From NCBI GenBank assembly GCA_002341815.1, contig DDOT01000130.1:1-5847 (forward strand): 5,847 bases of DNA, read 5' to 3'. Position numbers and translations under genes: made by a program. This document shows, in pieces, positions 5,823 through 5,847 of the stretch. The notes beneath the pieces are model-generated. The model did not search any database and was not told where the DNA came from. It saw only the letters and a program-made list of their open reading frames with translations. The DNA is from Thiobacillus sp. UBA2487. GTDB taxonomy: Bacteria; Pseudomonadota; Gammaproteobacteria; Burkholderiales; Sulfuriferulaceae. Each line of letters opens with the position of its first letter. Position 1 is the stretch's first letter.

Positions 5823-5847
5823 TTTTTTGGGTAGGTCGGGTGTGATG

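Noticed and set aside
5788..5828. Possible intrinsic terminator after the cyclase
   Set aside because: A 6-base-pair hairpin (TTGCTG/CAGCAA, 5788-5804) and a TTTTTT run (5823-5828) exist, but 18 bases separate them, too far for an intrinsic terminator.
5845..5847. ATG at the right edge as the start of a following gene
   Set aside because: No codons follow in the window and only a weak G-rich stretch precedes it, so it cannot be supported.

Overview
The window looks like chromosomal DNA of a Gram-negative bacterium, most likely a beta- or gammaproteobacterium. This rests on the gene types (a proteobacterial-type MscL, an HDOD-GAF protein, a multi-PAS GGDEF protein), near-balanced base composition judged by eye, and promoter style. 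The species cannot be named from sequence alone.

Left part (1-388): a small two-helix membrane protein is encoded on the minus strand (92-271) behind a good sigma70-type promoter (323-350). Its 3' end overlaps a second minus-strand promoter (extended -10, 78-106). That promoter appears to drive a gene lying off the left edge, through a short leader holding a stem-loop (27-57).

Central part (389-3694): three plus-strand genes are packed as one probable operon. They are mscL (large-conductance mechanosensitive channel), an MFS transporter starting 7 bases after it, and an HDOD-GAF signalling protein whose start codon overlaps the transporter's stop (ATGA). Channel and transporter are inner-membrane proteins; the HDOD protein is cytoplasmic and regulatory. 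No functional link among the three is shown beyond co-transcription.

Intergenic part (3695-4022): 328 bases with no convincing gene but an unusual density of inverted repeats. Two hairpins share a CCGGTGG edge exactly 100 bases apart, with a third, interrupted stem-loop between them. Further palindromes lie on either side. It may be a remnant end of a small mobile element (REP/MITE-like or IS200/IS605-like) or a structured RNA. Its right end carries a TTGACA promoter and a 16-base inverted repeat (15 of 16 matching) that includes the first possible start codon of the next gene.

Right part (4023-5822): a three-PAS diguanylate cyclase with an intact GGDEF active site and an RxxD inhibitory site. 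It stops just where GGDEF-EAL hybrids continue into their EAL domain. A run of eight G residues encodes part of the catalytic loop. The last 25 bases hold no supportable feature.

No rRNA, tRNA, CRISPR array or intact insertion sequence was seen. The best candidates for something undescribed are the palindrome-rich intergenic island and the inverted repeat over the cyclase start.
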